This document shows, in pieces, positions 48,501-61,428 of a DNA stretch of 64,000 bases (within the stretch, counting starts at the first letter, position 1; the number at the start of each line of letters is the position of its first letter). Source of the stretch: Paramacrobiotus metropolitanus (lineage: Eukaryota; Tardigrada; Eutardigrada; Parachela; Macrobiotidae). Below the pieces are notes generated by a model, which was not told the DNA's origin, did no database searches, and saw only the letters and a program-made list of their open reading frames with translations. Location: contig NW_026570224.1 in NCBI RefSeq assembly GCF_019649055.1, forward strand, positions 2,046,001 through 2,110,000, given 5' to 3'. Both the position numbers and the translations under genes were made by a program.

Positions 48501-51500
48501 AGCCTCTATGTGTGGGATATTCATGATCCGGATCGAACGTCAAAATTGTGCTCTCATCTGTACCATAGCCGCTGTGTATGGGGTGTCGATGTGAGTGGTA
48601 ATAAAATATTGAGCGATTTCAGTTTTAGAAATTTAATGGTCTTTTTTTCTTGCAGGTGTATGCACCGACCCATTTAAGAAAGTCGAAGCCATTATTGCCT
48701 TTAGGTTCTTTCCTGTCGTGCTCCAGTGATGATACAATTCGCATGTGGAATATAAATGCCACCAGACTGACCACGGATTCCACACCAACAAATGTATTTT
48801 GTACCTATACACAAAAAATTCTGTACAATGACCCGACACTTCAGTACATTTGCAACAAAGAGATCAATCCAGGTGAGAAAACGAGCAGTGAATTTCATTC
48901 TGATATTGGCTTGATTTTCTGTTTAAACTTAATTTTCGATGGAAAATATTCAGTTCCTTTTACCTTTCTAATTTCAGTAAATGCATTAAGTGAATGATAT
49001 GAAGGAATGTATTATTGTGTACTACTTTATTAAATGGATTTCTTTTTATAAATAAATTTTTTTGTTATGGTTATGCGAACATTTCGTGACTACGAAATTG
49101 TTTTGAAGGTGTACAACACTCGTATAAGTTCTGTGTAAATCAGTTTGAATTTGGTAGGGGGTGTTGATCCTTTGGATGTGCACGCGGACAGCAAATACGG
49201 TATCCGTTGTGTGAGGATTGATCCGTATGGCGAACAGATTGCTTGTGGTGATCGCATGGGGCACATTCAGTAAGTTTTCTTGAAGTAGTTACAGATAACG
49301 GTTAGATAGCCGACCGCTAAGAGCGCCTTAAATGTACTATTATTGTATTGCAGCATTTATGAGCTGAATTCCATGAAGGAGACCTATAAAATTGAGGCAC
49401 ATGATTCCGAAGTGTTATGTCTGGAGTACAGTAAACCAGATTCAGGTGAGCGTTATCAATTGGATAAACTCATTTAAGTGCATCTAATAGTAAACATTGC
49501 TGATGCGGCAGGTTATGAGCTGCTGGCATCCGCTTCACGAGATAGACTGATCCAGGTCTTCGACGTGAAAAATGATTACGATTGTTTACAAACGTTGGAT
49601 GATCATTCGTCGAGTATTACGGCACTACGTTTTGCCACACTAAACGGTGCCCGGCAATTTGGCTTGATCAGCTGTGGAGTCGATAAAGCGGTGATTTTAC
49701 GTACCGTTCAGTACAGCCCGGAAGGCGGACCAAAACTGATCCTGAACGATCAAATACTGTCCAAAGGCGGGATCGTGTATGATATGGATATTGATCCTAC
49801 GTCGCAGAGTATTATTACTGCAAACCAGGACCGGCAGTTACGAGTGTACAGTATTAAGAGCCGCAAATTGGAGAAAACCATTAAAGGCTCGGCTAGCGAT
49901 GAAGGAGCGCTGATTAAACTGGATCTGCATGATTCGGGAAGGTTTATTGCCACCAGCTGCAGTGACAAAAATCTAGCTATTATCGACATGGTTGGTGGGG
50001 ACTGTTGGGCGGCTTTTTCCGGGCATTCGGAGATCGTAACTGGATTGAAGTTTAACAAGGAAGAATCAACATTGATATCAGTTTCCGGCGACGGGTGCGT
50101 TTTTGTTCAAGACTTGCAATAAAATAAAAGCCGCGAGAGTCCGTTTTTAGCTTGAATTGCAATATATTTGTACTCGCATTCTGTTAAATTCAAGATATAA
50201 AAGCAACCATACTAAATTTATTCCGGTCAGAGCACGCAGTGCACGTATTTAAAGGACCGACAAAATTGAATTACAATTGACTTAAACACTGATATCACTG
50301 ATCACTGAGACGATGGCGATATTGTAGGTGCATTTTTGTATGGAAAGTAGCGGCGGATCAAAACGTTTCCAGTCCGAAAACTCCACTATCTGAATTGGAC
50401 CGATCAATGCCCTTAAGCCCAATGAACAGTGTGACGAGCTTTTCCGAGCTTAGTATAAACGGCAGTGATGCTGTGGATGAAGAACTTGAAGATATTTTCC
50501 ATAATACGCCTATGGAGAACTCTTTACCAGGCTGGGCAAAGAATGCAGAGGGGAAAGTACTAAATTCGCCCAGTCAGGATTCGAGTGTGCCACGCGTCCG
50601 TGGGCGATGGGCTGATGAAATGGACCACATTTTCTTACAAGATGATCTTGTGGGCGAATCCGCCGATTCAGAAATGCACTCTTCACCAAAGCGGGTTTCT
50701 CCTTTTGGAGCCGATCGATCTTTGGTCAGTCCATTGCGGAGTGAACGCAGTTTTGCGAGTTCGTCTAGTGAATCGGTGAAAAGTATGGAAAGACTGAAAA
50801 AAGGTCAGAGCATGTTTATACCGTTTGAACAAGAGCCATTGCCACAGTCAACCAACGGTGTTCCGGGTGCGAAACGCTCCGGACGGCTGAGTGCCCCCTG
50901 GGCTGCTCATGAAGATGCCGGCCAACGGTCTGCAGTAAAAGCACAACCGTCGCAACCGTCCATCATGGGATTTTTGGGTGAGCCACGGAAGGCTGTCAGG
51001 GATGAATTGGACGATGAAGAAATTCCTCGTCGACCGATAGCTTCACCTTTGATCTTTAAGGGCCCTAATGATCTGGTTGCTGGTAAGTTATCGTGGTATT
51101 ATGTTTAATCCGTGATTTATTAATACAAGATCACGTTTGTATTCGAAAAATCTTTCTTGGCGTATCCACAGGAAATTCGAATGCTCAGCCATGACGCGCA
51201 GTATTTTGTATTAGAACTACAAGATCAATGATAGTTACTTCATATTGATCATCTCTTGGTGTTGCTGTAGGTTCTCCAACTGTTCCGGAATCTGTGCGCG
51301 ATGATTCGGGAAGCAACTCCACTGCCTCTATCTCAAGCCCTATGAATTCCCGGCCCCATACCCCTTCTGAAGTGGCTAATAAGTTTTTGAATCTGAATGC
51401 ATCCGGTATTGACAAAATTCTCAAGAGTCGCTTACCTCATCGCCAGAGTGGTGTCGGCAAGCATCAATTAGCAGGGCCACTTACACCTGTCATCGGCGAT

Positions 51501-53208
51501 GTGGTTGCATCACCGGCTCCTGCCTCTGTGGTAACCGTTGCTTTGAAACCGACGCCGCCTATATCTCCATCCAAGAAATTGATCCAGAATGCCAAACTTT
51601 CGGCCAACCGGCAAAAATTTAAATCGACGCAAAACTTATCAACACCACTGCAGAGCAGCAGTATTATTGAAGATGACCGTAATAGTCAAGGTACTCAGAC
51701 TTCTCCTAGATTGTTGCCTATTGCTGGCGCTGCGTTGTCTTCTGCTGCTGCGCGATTACGTACTAGACCATCACAGCTTAGCATAAATGCACCGCTTCGT
51801 GGAGTCCCTTTGGGAATTGTACAACCATATCTGAGGCAACCGTCTCCGATGCTTGAAATTTCCTCTTTCTCTCGCGGTGGGTGGTGGCTTGCGGGGTGTG
51901 GGTTCTGTCTTGCGTGCACGCTTTCTCTTAAAATGCATGTGAGGCTACGGTAACTGCTGAATGTTTTACTACTATGACCACAGTTACGCGCTGCACTGCC
52001 GAATGTTTCGGAAAATACTTTTATGTTTTGCTGGAGAAAACACGTTTTTCATTTTTTACCCAACATTTAGGTACTGAACCCGCACAGGACATTCGACGGG
52101 CTACGTCAATGACCAGTCTTGCAGGAAGTGATTTCAAAGATCGCAACGGATGTAAGAATTTTTTTGTTGTGTTACGGTTCCGTTAGCAGAAATTGTAATA
52201 ATTTTAATTTTTTAATTTTATGCAGTGGACGGCTATAACAGTTTGCTTGAGCGGGCCAAAGCTCGTTTGGCTCAAACAAAGCCGAAAACGGAAGATCATT
52301 CCAGTCCGCCTTTAACTGTACCGCAAAGGTCACGGTTAACATCACTTGATAATTCATTAGGTGAGCGCATTGTATATTCTTATTTGTTCTTATGGTCCGT
52401 GCAGTTTATGTCAAACGCTCTGCAAAACGTCATGTTACCTTGACAGACGGTTCGAATTCTCCTGACGGTGCGGGGCATCGGGAGAGCCGGGACCGGCGTC
52501 CTGTTGGAGGTCGTCTTTCTCTGGGCACTTTAAGAAGTCGTAGTAGCGAACGAAAAGCTCTGTCAACTCCGACCACAAATACTGCAAAAGATGAGGATAC
52601 GAATTCAGTCTCCGCCATTAAACAGAGGTTGGAGCGGCGGGCACGAGAAAGCAGTACTTCGCGGACCAGTGTGACTGCTAGTGAAGACAACGTAGGAGAG
52701 TCGCCTACTGCTAAAGCCATTGCCCTTATAAAAGCTGGAATTGGTTTGACCGATAAGCCACTGGAAATTAACGGGAATGGGTTGGGTGTATCTTTCGAGC
52801 AGTGCCGACAACAGTGCAGTGATCTCGCTGATGTTACGAACAGTATTGTTGAAAGTATTACAAGTGTAAGTTGCGCTGTTTTGCTGGTTGAGTTAAAATT
52901 ATGTGACTCGGTTAGGAAGTTATTCATTGGAGTTAGACGCTTTAAATTGGGAAGCGATCTAATGTTAACCGTGGTGTGATTGTTTTTAGGTATTACATGG
53001 CTCGCCTTCAGATCTAAAGACCGCTGAATTGATCAGCGCGTACTGTGATACGCTCTCAGAAACGAGAATCAAATTCGACAACGTTGCAAAATTGTTGAAG
53101 AATTGGGACGTTGTCAGGAAAGACGTTGCGGTATCGGATTATCCGGAAGAAAATTCTAGAGCGACTGTGCTGAAACTTCAGGGACGTGTCAAAAAATTTG
53201 TGGAATAA
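45524..53208 (+). CDS. MAPKBP1: MAPK-binding protein 1 / WDR62 homolog
   Basis: Eighteen exons agree in phase: 45524-45619, 45690-45781, 46076-46196, 47069-47161, 47230-47346, 47579-47668, 47755-47943, 48237-48590, 48656-48872, 49158-49269, 49354-49445, 49512-50094, 50328-51082, 51271-51876, 52071-52151, 52226-52360, 52447-52865, 52990-53208; 1456 residues (human paralogs about 1515). Residues 30-725 form a double WD40 propeller with family blocks [60 protein letters not shown]-type [48 protein letters not shown] and [11 protein letters not shown]. The rest is disordered; the final ~100 residues ([14 protein letters not shown] onwards) match the conserved C-terminal helices. Family role: JNK scaffold and spindle/centrosome protein. 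AATAAA lies at 53541. Intron 12 may host an alternative 3' end. Confidence 0.93.
50095..50130 (+). promoter_or_regulatory. Possible intronic end of a short MAPKBP1 isoform
   Basis: Reading through the donor at 50095 (gtgcgt) keeps the frame and gives GCVFVQDLQ and a stop at 50120-50122. Spliced exon 13 gives GCIFVWKV at the same point. Overlapping AATAAA signals lie at 50118-50123 and 50123-50128, so the stop and poly(A) signal coincide. Confidence 0.45.
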
Positions 53209-53654
53209 GTATCTTTTTATTGTGTACAGAAATGCTATTAAGTACCCCTTCAGTTTTGAAGATTTTCATTGTTTCTTCCATAGTGCATTCTAAGGTACGA
53301 GAGATGCCGGTTCTCGTTGCAAAACTCAGAAGCCGGTTGTTTTAGAAATTGCCATGATTTGCAATAAGTGCCAAAAGTTTTATTTGTTTTTTGTGGTATT
53401 ATTGTGCCAAGATGGTTTTGGTGCCTGCCAGTCGTTGATGTGAGTTACTAGAATCTTATCGGTGTCTAAATTCCGATTTTTTTATTTGAAAAATGTATAG
53501 GAATAACCATGCCGTACAATGTACAGTGTACATGGGGGCAAATAAATGAGACGCTTCACTCGTCAACTCGAACCAAACGCAACTGACCAGTGAGAATGTG
53601 CCAGTAATTAAACCAACGATAAAAAAATATGATAATTAAAAATTACTCAAAAGA
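53209..53654. other. Intergenic between convergent MAPKBP1 and TXNDC9
   Basis: 3' flanks of both genes, with plus-strand AATAAA at 53541-53546. Nothing else seen. Confidence 0.5.
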
Positions 53655-54531
53655 TCAATCGCTATCAGAATCTGCAGAATCATTGGCCTTCGACCGGAGA
53701 TTCTGAGTTCTGCCGAGAGTGGACGCAGAAGCAGGTGCCTTCGTCTTCGTAGGTGGAATGGACAAATCTCCGCTGAAATTAATTACTTTTCCATGCGCCA
53801 GACGCCATTCCAATTGTGCCGTAGCGAAATCGTCGCGCCCCCCAACATCGTCAAATCCCACAATATAATCGACCACTTTATCGTCAAGGACAAGAGCGAT
53901 GGTAGGGATAACTACAATACGCAGCCGTTCGGCCAGGAAATGACAGCGTTCCACGTTGATCTTCACGAAACGTGTCTCCAAATGATCTCTAGCCAGCAGC
54001 TCCAAATGTTGATCGACAATCTGACAGCGCTGTGTGGTAGGTCGATAGAAGTGGCACACTAAATTTTTGCTTTTTTTGCATGCTTGGAAGAAGTCCTTCT
54101 CGTCGCCGAGCTCGGAAAACACTCCATGACCGTTCGATCTCCACTCCTACAAACCCACAATTAATATGATTTTCCATTGCGGTTTACTGTTACGGACAGA
54201 CATGGGGTAGTTTAAAAGTCGCATTTCGTAGTTCACTTACTTACAAACATTCAAAATAAACTGGAAAATGCCGGACTCCATGCGGCAAACTAATGTAAGC
54301 GAGCTACTGTGATATAAGTGTATGTGGATTCATGAAGTACTTCGCAACTGGCGAGACCATTACCTGCTTCTTCAGAGCTTCGTTCTTCATGGCTTGCAGT
54401 CTGCGTTCGCGAAGAGCTTCAAGATCGTCTTCATTTGATGCCAATTCATCAAGCCGTTTGATCTCGCTGTCCAGTTGGGCTTCCACAATCTTGCCAGCTT
54501 GCAGTAACTGCTGCTCCAGAATTTTCTCCAT
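53655..54531 (-). CDS. TXNDC9: Thioredoxin domain-containing protein 9 (phosducin-like)
   Basis: Two minus-strand exons, 54531-54364 and 54146-53655; 219 residues (human 226). The N-terminal helix has LEQQLLQAGKIVE and DSEIKRLDEL. The thioredoxin-like domain has NLVCHFYRPTTQRCQIVDQH, HLETRFVKINVERCHFLAER, VVIPTIALVLDDKVVDYIVG and FATAQLEWRLAHG. The single Cys in place of the CxxC pair is normal for this family. It ends in an acidic SDSD tail. TXNDC9 binds the TCP-1/CCT chaperonin and modulates actin and tubulin folding. It is head-to-head with ACSF3. Confidence 0.95.
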
Positions 54532-55093
54532 AGCTATTCCTAAGAACGAAATAAAAGCTATGATCTATTAATTATTAATTTAACATTCACCAAATAAATT
54601 AGAAAATGCTGAATTTCAAAAAGCAAACTGTAAACAGTCCTGGTAAAACTGCAAAAGCGATGAATATACTCGCACCAAACAAATGAACGAATTTTTGGAG
54701 AATGCCATGACTATGCTGTATGCGTACTATGTGCACTTTGGCACAGATGACAGAAAATCTTAGCGTAGGGGCTGTTTGTGTACGCTTACGGTACGTTGTA
54801 AGTATTTTTGCCAGCTTGTCTGCTTGTTGTTGCATTGTTGCTTTTCTTGGATTTCTTGTGATCTTATCTTTATTTTTGTCCAAATTTTGTTGGGGCCTGA
54901 TTTAGTTTCCCCGCAATTTTAATATCTCCAGATATTCTTAATAATAATAAGAATGCTTTTCCACGGTAAAAGTATGCTTAGGACGCGAGCTTTGTAAATT
55001 CGTTACGTTAACTGTTCAGATTGTTGCGGTTGTGGTTGGAAGATCTCTTGCCTTTGAGATATCGTTTAGCGACTTCTGCAGCAGAACGTGAAA
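54532..55093. promoter_or_regulatory. Shared upstream region of TXNDC9 and ACSF3
   Basis: 562 bp between divergent start codons; presumed promoters. The small ORFs on both strands look like chance. No specific site identified. Confidence 0.4.
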
Positions 55094-57667
55094 ATGCTGC
55101 AACTGCAGCGCTGCTGGAGTTTGGCCAAGACATCCGGTTTTAGAGTGCGAACTGTACTGCGAAAGACTCAGCTGGAATCTTTGGCTTATTGTCGCCTGAA
55201 TTATGCCAGTCTTAGTCATGCTACTCCGCTTCGCAAAGCCGTCGATGTGGAGCATGTGGAGAATCCCGATGGAACTTGCAGCCATGCTAATCAAGCTCAG
55301 ACTGCTACCAGCTGGCATGCAGCCTTAACTTGCCCTAGCTATTCCAGCAAAGAAGCCTACAGGGATTCCTCACGCTCCTTTTCCTATCAGGATGTTGCCT
55401 CGGCGGCTTATGCTAATCACCTGAAACTGGAAGAGGATTTCAAGGTAGAGAAGACCATTAAGTCCAAGAGCAAGACACTGCATGGGAAGCGCATCGCCAT
55501 CTATACTCCCCACGATGTTTCCTTCGTCATAAGTTTGTGGTCTACATGGCTATCAGGTATATCTAGAAAATTTTGATAAAAGTGAAATAATTGGTTTTAC
55601 GGAAATCGACTTCAGTGAATTGTATTTAGCTGAATGTGAAGTTTTGCTAATTTGTTAGCTGCTAGCCTAAAAGGTATGAACCATAACAGGTTAACAGGTA
55701 AGGTAAGAGTTTTACAGTTTTGCTGTAACTTGTTAACTTACAGAAAATAAAGCGAGAAGCGCGAGTGTGTGGCGCATGCAAAACACGTCGTACTTTGCTT
55801 TTGTGGTTTGCCCTGCAATTTCAGTGCTATGATTTTCAGTATGTTTTGAAACATTTTGCTCTTTGCACGCAAAATTTTTCGGTTTCAGGTGGAATTGCCG
55901 TTCCATTGGGTATCAAGCATCCGGAACCACAATTGGAGTATTTCTTGAAGAATTCAGACACGTCGGTGATATTTTGCTCAGAAGAAACCCGGCCCTCAGC
56001 GGAACGCATCGCCAAGGCCTGCGGCGCTGAAATCCTCCCGATTAAGCCAATTTTTCCTGTCTCCAATCCCGAGGAATTACGCCGGGCAATTACTCCGCTG
56101 ACTCCGCCAGAGGATGACGCTGCCTTAATTCTGTACACCAGCGGCACCACCGGACAACCCAAGGGTGTTCTCTGGAAACACAAAGCGCTGACTGGACAAG
56201 TGGCCTCCATGACTGAATCCTGGCGGTGGTCATCGGAGGATACACTGCTCCATGTTTTGCCTTTGTATCATCTGCACGGCTTGGTCAATGGACTCATAAC
56301 GCCCCTATCATGTGGCGCGGCTGTGTGGATGGAGCCCGAATTTAAACCGGAAACGGTAAGCTGATGGCAGTTTTCTCTCTTTGCTGTGGTAGACTGCCGG
56401 TTTACTCGTGTGGTATGTGTTTAGGTGTGGAGACATCTGCTCAGCACGCAACAGAATCGAGTTAATGTATTCACCGCGGTGCCGACCATTTATGTTAAGT
56501 TACTGGAGTATTATAAAGCTCATCGTAATAAACTGCCCAGTGAGAGCGAAGTGAAACGCATCTGTCTTTCCAAAATGCGCTTGATGATAAGTGGTTCTGC
56601 TCCGCTGCCGGACAGGTACGTTAAGAATCAGGTTCCGGGATTTTTCAGATAATTTGTGTTCACTCTGTGGGTTTAACTCTGCCGGGTTTGCTTTTGTTTT
56701 GATAGTGTTTTCCGGGCTTGGGAAAATTTGACTGGGCATAAACTCCTAGAGCGATATGGAATGACGGAGACTGGCATGATTTTAACCAATCCCTTAAATG
56801 GTCCACGGCTGCCGGGCACTGTAGGACAACCCTTTCCGAATGTGGTTACACGGATTGTGCCTGTGAAAGAGAAAGAAAATGCAGTACCCAAGGAGGGTGA
56901 TAAACCTACAGAAAAGCCTACCTTTTTGGAAAACTTGAAGAAACACGCTGGCAAAAGTAAGGAGTCAAAAGAAGATAAGGAAGCTAAAAATGAAGACCAC
57001 ATAAAGCATGTCACTACGGAGAGGTTGGATGAACCGGTGGTCGGCGAACTTCAGGTACAGTCAAAGGATAAGTGTGTTAGTTTTTTTCAGACTCCAGATT
57101 TTTGAAATTGAAATATTTGCCGTAGGTTTCGGGTCCCAATATTTTCAGTGGATACTGGAACAACGAAAAAGCCACCCGCGAATCATTCAGCGATGATGGT
57201 TGGTTTCGTACGGGCGATACCGCCGAGTTGCGAAATGGTGTGTACCGTTTGCTTGGTCGTACCTCGACAGAAATTATTAAATCGGGAGGTTACAAGCTGA
57301 GCGCATTGGATATTGAGCGGCGGTTAACTGAGCATCCCAGCGTTGCGGAATGTGTTGTGTTTGGTGTACCGGATGCCGTATGGGGTGAGAAGGTGGTATC
57401 GTATATCTTGCTGAATGATAAGCCGTCCGAAGAGTTTCTGAGTAATGATGCAGAAAGAATTCATAAGGCCGTTGCCGAATGGATAACCCAAATGCTCCCC
57501 GCGTATCATGCACCCAGAGAGATCAGAATTGTCAGGAAATTACTCGAAATCAAATGGGAAAAGTTAACAAGAAGGAACTTGTAAAAGAATACCAGGCTAG
57601 CACCACTGCTGCTAAAGACCAGTCGACCACTCCAAGTGCTAAGGACGCATCTCCGAAAGCTAGTTGA
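55094..57667 (+). CDS. ACSF3: Malonyl-CoA synthetase, mitochondrial (ACSF3)
   Basis: Exons 55094-55556, 55889-56355, 56425-56615, 56706-57054, 57126-57667; about 670 residues after one frame correction (human 576). The N-terminus is basic and hydroxylated, fitting mitochondrial import. Motifs of the ANL adenylating family: [15 protein letters not shown] (about residue 236), [52 protein letters not shown] and the catalytic-Lys region [11 protein letters not shown]. It activates malonate to malonyl-CoA for mitochondrial fatty-acid synthesis and lysine malonylation. A Lys/Glu-rich insert of about 60 residues lies at 56860-57040. Just before NQMGKVN the frame shifts, near 57529-57545, as if one base were missing; the downstream frame is intact to the stop. 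Confidence 0.92.
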
Positions 57668-58261
57668 TTGAATGTTTGTTTCTGGCGCATTATAGTGATT
57701 AATCTTCTGACGGATGACAGTGTCGTTCCAGGATGTTTCTGGATGTTGATGGTGGTATAGAGTGTTTATTGATAGAAAAGCATAACTTAAATTTAGTACT
57801 AAACTACGTACTAAGCAAGTTTTTAAAGAGGAGCGATGCGTGCATTGTGCCAGTTGTTCATCGCATTCTGTTTTTGGTTGTTGCAGTTCCGATGCACGGT
57901 AAAGTCAAACAATTAGCTTATCTGTACAAAATTTGAAACAAGATAAAGGGTAATAGGGCAAGTATGAATTCTACACTCCTGTGTGTCATTGTAACCAATT
58001 ATAACTTGTTATTACATTTTCAGTAAAAGGAAGCCGGTTACGCGTAAGCTTCCCAGTAACGCGTAAAAACTACATAGTACTAGCAGTAAGCCTAACGCAG
58101 GTAAAACTAAACGTGGGCTTAGAAGGGCTAAATTTATTTCAAAGCAGTAATCATCAGCTATTATCACCAATAATTCGAGATCGCGCACTGCGAACAGTCA
58201 AGATTTTACTAACACATCACCATTTCTGAAATGTTTCACAAGTCAAATCAAAGTTGCCAGA
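57668..58261. other. Intergenic between convergent ACSF3 and SNX13
   Basis: 3' flanks; the minus-strand AATAAA at 58133-58138 (complement) suits SNX13. A 67-codon plus-strand ORF (57733-57936) has no recognisable feature. Confidence 0.5.
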
Positions 58262-61200
58262 CTATGTTGAAGCGGAAGAGCGTTTGGGTAGCTTTTGACT
58301 GGAATGGAACGACACAAACCACTTTTTCATAGGATACTTTTCATACAATGTGGACAAAATACTTTCTAAAATCACATAAAATAACCGGCGATTCAGTGCG
58401 GTATTCTGCAATAAGTCGAAGAATCTCAAGGCACCTCGTTTGGTCGTCTGACTGCCCAACGTCGCGCTCAGATGCTCGGTCATCATGGTCAGCAATACGG
58501 ATTTTGCACACACCCGTGCGGCATACTTATTGCGTTCATCGCGGGGCTGCGCCGGTTCACGAGGTATTCCTCCAGGCCAGAGAGCATTCTTCATGGCCGA
58601 CAAAGCCTTGGCGATCTCTTTAGTCGACGTCAGCTCGTCCACATAATCCACAATCATCCTGTTAATTTTATCCCCGTACACTGCTTTCATGGTCCCTTTT
58701 AAAATTGTTATCACTTGACTGCGCAGCCAAAACTGTGTAGTCGATTTGAGATCGAAAATCTCGTCCATTAAAGTCATCATAATTCTTAAAGGAATGTTCT
58801 CGTTGATTTCACTGTCGAAAAAAGCACCATTCTGGGCACCGGAATCAATAGAATCAAGGTTGAGAACTTTAAGGAAGCCATCGCGGATCGTGTCCGAGAG
58901 ACGTGCCACATTCTGTGGCATGGCTAAGACTGCGTTTGTCATGGAGCGAACAGAAGTTATGACAGGTAAAACCATTGTGTCCAGTCGCCGTTCAACTCCG
59001 TTCCGAGTCATCTCGTACTTTTCTTGTCGCAGAAAGGTTTCCATTATCTCTGCTAAACCTTCATTATTTTTCAAAACATCTTCAAAGAGCAACGTCTGCA
59101 GATACAGATGGAGCTCTGTTTTCCTTCTCGACAACACTTCATTGGTCATGTTATTGAGCTTCTTTCCGGGGAAATTCAGGCCACTTAAATTTGGGAACAG
59201 CCTTTCAATCTGCACGTGCAGATCATGGAATTCCATATAACGCCGACAAGTTGTCCACACTTTCCCTTTCCCATCAGGATACTGCGCGGTCACTTCGATT
59301 AAGTAATTGGTGAACGATTTACGAGTCTGCGGATCCCTGGACTCCATAGTGGAGGTAATACTGGCTGATAAGCGCGGCTTTCCTTGGTGATCTTTGGTTT
59401 CAGAAGAATTATCACTTTCTTCCATAGGACGAAGCAGATTCAGTTCTAAAAGCATTTTCATATAGCGATCCGACTGCTCGAAAGCCGGAAAATAGTTTTC
59501 GCGGATAATTTTGTAGATTTTATCCTGCATTTCTTTAAACGCATACGCCGACGGAACCTCCTGAATGAGCATTTTTCGGGCACGCTTCAGCAGAATTTCA
59601 TCCTCCATGCTGATTTGATACTGCGTTTGGTTGGAAAAATAATGAGAAATTATGTTCAAGCCTTGATTCCGAAGTAATTCGAGCTTATTCTGTGTTCCGG
59701 TGCTTTTGTACTCCTGAAAACGCAGACAAAAGCTACAAAATGGAACTAAAGAATGTGTAAAAATTAATTAGTAACGTAAATTGTCTACCCGGAGCGCTTA
59801 CTTTGATTTTACGCTTACCTCCAGCAACTGTTCTGCAGAGGCCTGAAATCCAGCACAAGTCAAGTAAAAATGAATTAATGGCGTTCCGTTCTTGGTTTCC
59901 ATATAGTTCATGAAAAAAGCTCAGAGCTATGGAATTATCCAAGACTTCTTCCAGACTGGGCCGTTTAACCGGCACCATGCGAGCGAAATCGTTATACGTT
60001 GTCGCGGCATCCAGGGAATACTGCGAGCGATTGTCGTCGGCGCCACTGGCTACTAAACGCACCCGGTGATCTAACAGCTGCTTGATGTACAGTAGACTAT
60101 TCAGTTTGGCTTTTGTTTCTTCACTCGCACTGCCTCCAGTATCGTTGGCACGCTGTATCGCGATTTCCGTAATGAGCATTCCTTCCAGCACTTTCAGTTC
60201 ACTCAGATTAGGCGACGCTCGCAGAACTTGCACAAAACACTCGTTGTTGATGCCGATGTTTTCAGCAGTGCAAAACAGCCATATTATCGTCTGGTTGATG
60301 TAATCCGGATCACAAAATGTTTTGAGCAACGACTGGAAAACTTGAGTGGCTAACACTTCTTTGGCCAGCTCCCGGTATGGAAGACATTCAAAGCTTCGGT
60401 GACTTCCGTGCATATATACGAGTTGGTGACTTAACTGGAGAAAATAATCTTTTTCTGTGACCAGATCTGCAGAAAAACGCAATGAGATAATGAAAAAAAT
60501 CAACGAAAGTATGATTCGAAAAGCAAGCATTAATTATTAATAAGCAGCGCAAGAGTGCCGAATGCACAAGAACAAGATCATACTGGCATACAGTAAAAAT
60601 AGCTTTTATTAGCGAAAGATTAATGTTTTTCATATTACGACGATGAAATCTTTGGCCATAGAATTTTCCTGTCCAAAGCTTACGGTCTACTGACGATTTC
60701 TGTGTTATTTTAAAGTTTAAACTATTAAATAAATCGATAAACCACCTGAAACACAAAAACACATTTTTTCATTTTCTACTGCTTAGAATATGCGGCTGTT
60801 TACCTATACATACGGCTTCTCTCGAATACCCGAACTCTTTCTCCTCCAGCTGGAAAAAGATCTGCTCTATCGTGTATTCAGGATCTTTGGTACGACTAGC
60901 TATTCTAAACAGTCGCACGTGTGTGGCAAATATTTGGATTAATTCTTCTGTACAAAACTGCAACCAGTTGATATCCTTGCAGAGGGCGGAGAAATCCACA
61001 ATAAAATTGTGCAGTTCACTTCGTAGCAGAAACGGAAATTCCTCGTCATTCTTGAAAAACATTTTGTACCACGCCAGTAAATAATCGCGGAAGATGAAGT
61101 TGAGCAATTCTTGCAGCTGCTCATCCACAGCGCTACTGCCCGTTAACCGTCGATCCAGTTTCGGCGGCTTCTGTCGGGAGGACGAGCATTTCTGCCAGAA

Positions 61201-61428
61201 ACGATCCGAGAAAAACTGCTCATACCGGAAAGCCCGCAGTTGGAAAGGGTTGCGCTTTAGATACGCTTTGCTGTACAAGGATGCAATATATGTAGCACCA
61301 AGCAGAAATGGAGGGATTGTACACAGGACCAACCAAAAAAATCCAAACAGACTGAATCCAGAGATTTCTAATATCAACAGCACGACGACGACAACAAGCG
61401 ATCCACCTAACAGCTTCGCAGTCTCCAT
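58262..61428 (-). CDS. SNX13: Sorting nexin 13 (PXA, RGS, PX, nexin C)
   Basis: Three minus-strand exons in phase, 61428-60804, 60466-59802, 59713-58262; 913 residues (human 957). The N-terminus has a hydrophobic membrane hairpin (residues 8-50). The PXA domain follows at about 95-250 (KLDRRLTGSSAVDEQLQEL, ATHVRLFR), then the family block CDPDYINQTIIWL, an RGS-like region at about 400-540 (SLEEVLDNSIALSFFHELY) and a PX domain at about 555-680 (WTTCRRYMEFHDLH, LNFPGKKLNNM). The nexin-C domain lies at about 740-880 (IPLRIMMTLMDEIFDLK, KALSAMKNALWPGG). SNX13 lies at ER contacts with endosomes/lysosomes and moves lipid. The donor of exon 2 was chosen to keep phase (atcaaa/gtaagc) over an earlier gtaagc. 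Confidence 0.94.

Noticed and set aside
45524-50094. WD40 protein as the ciliary protein CFAP52
   Set aside because: Many blocks ([36 protein letters not shown]) are specific to MAPKBP1/WDR62.
50328-53208. Separate gene for the disordered protein downstream of the WD40 protein
   Set aside because: The intron 50095-50327 joins both in frame, and the C-terminus matches the MAPKBP1/WDR62 tail.
57733-57936. 67-codon hydrophobic ORF
   Set aside because: No start context, family or splice support; lies in the 3' flank of ACSF3.
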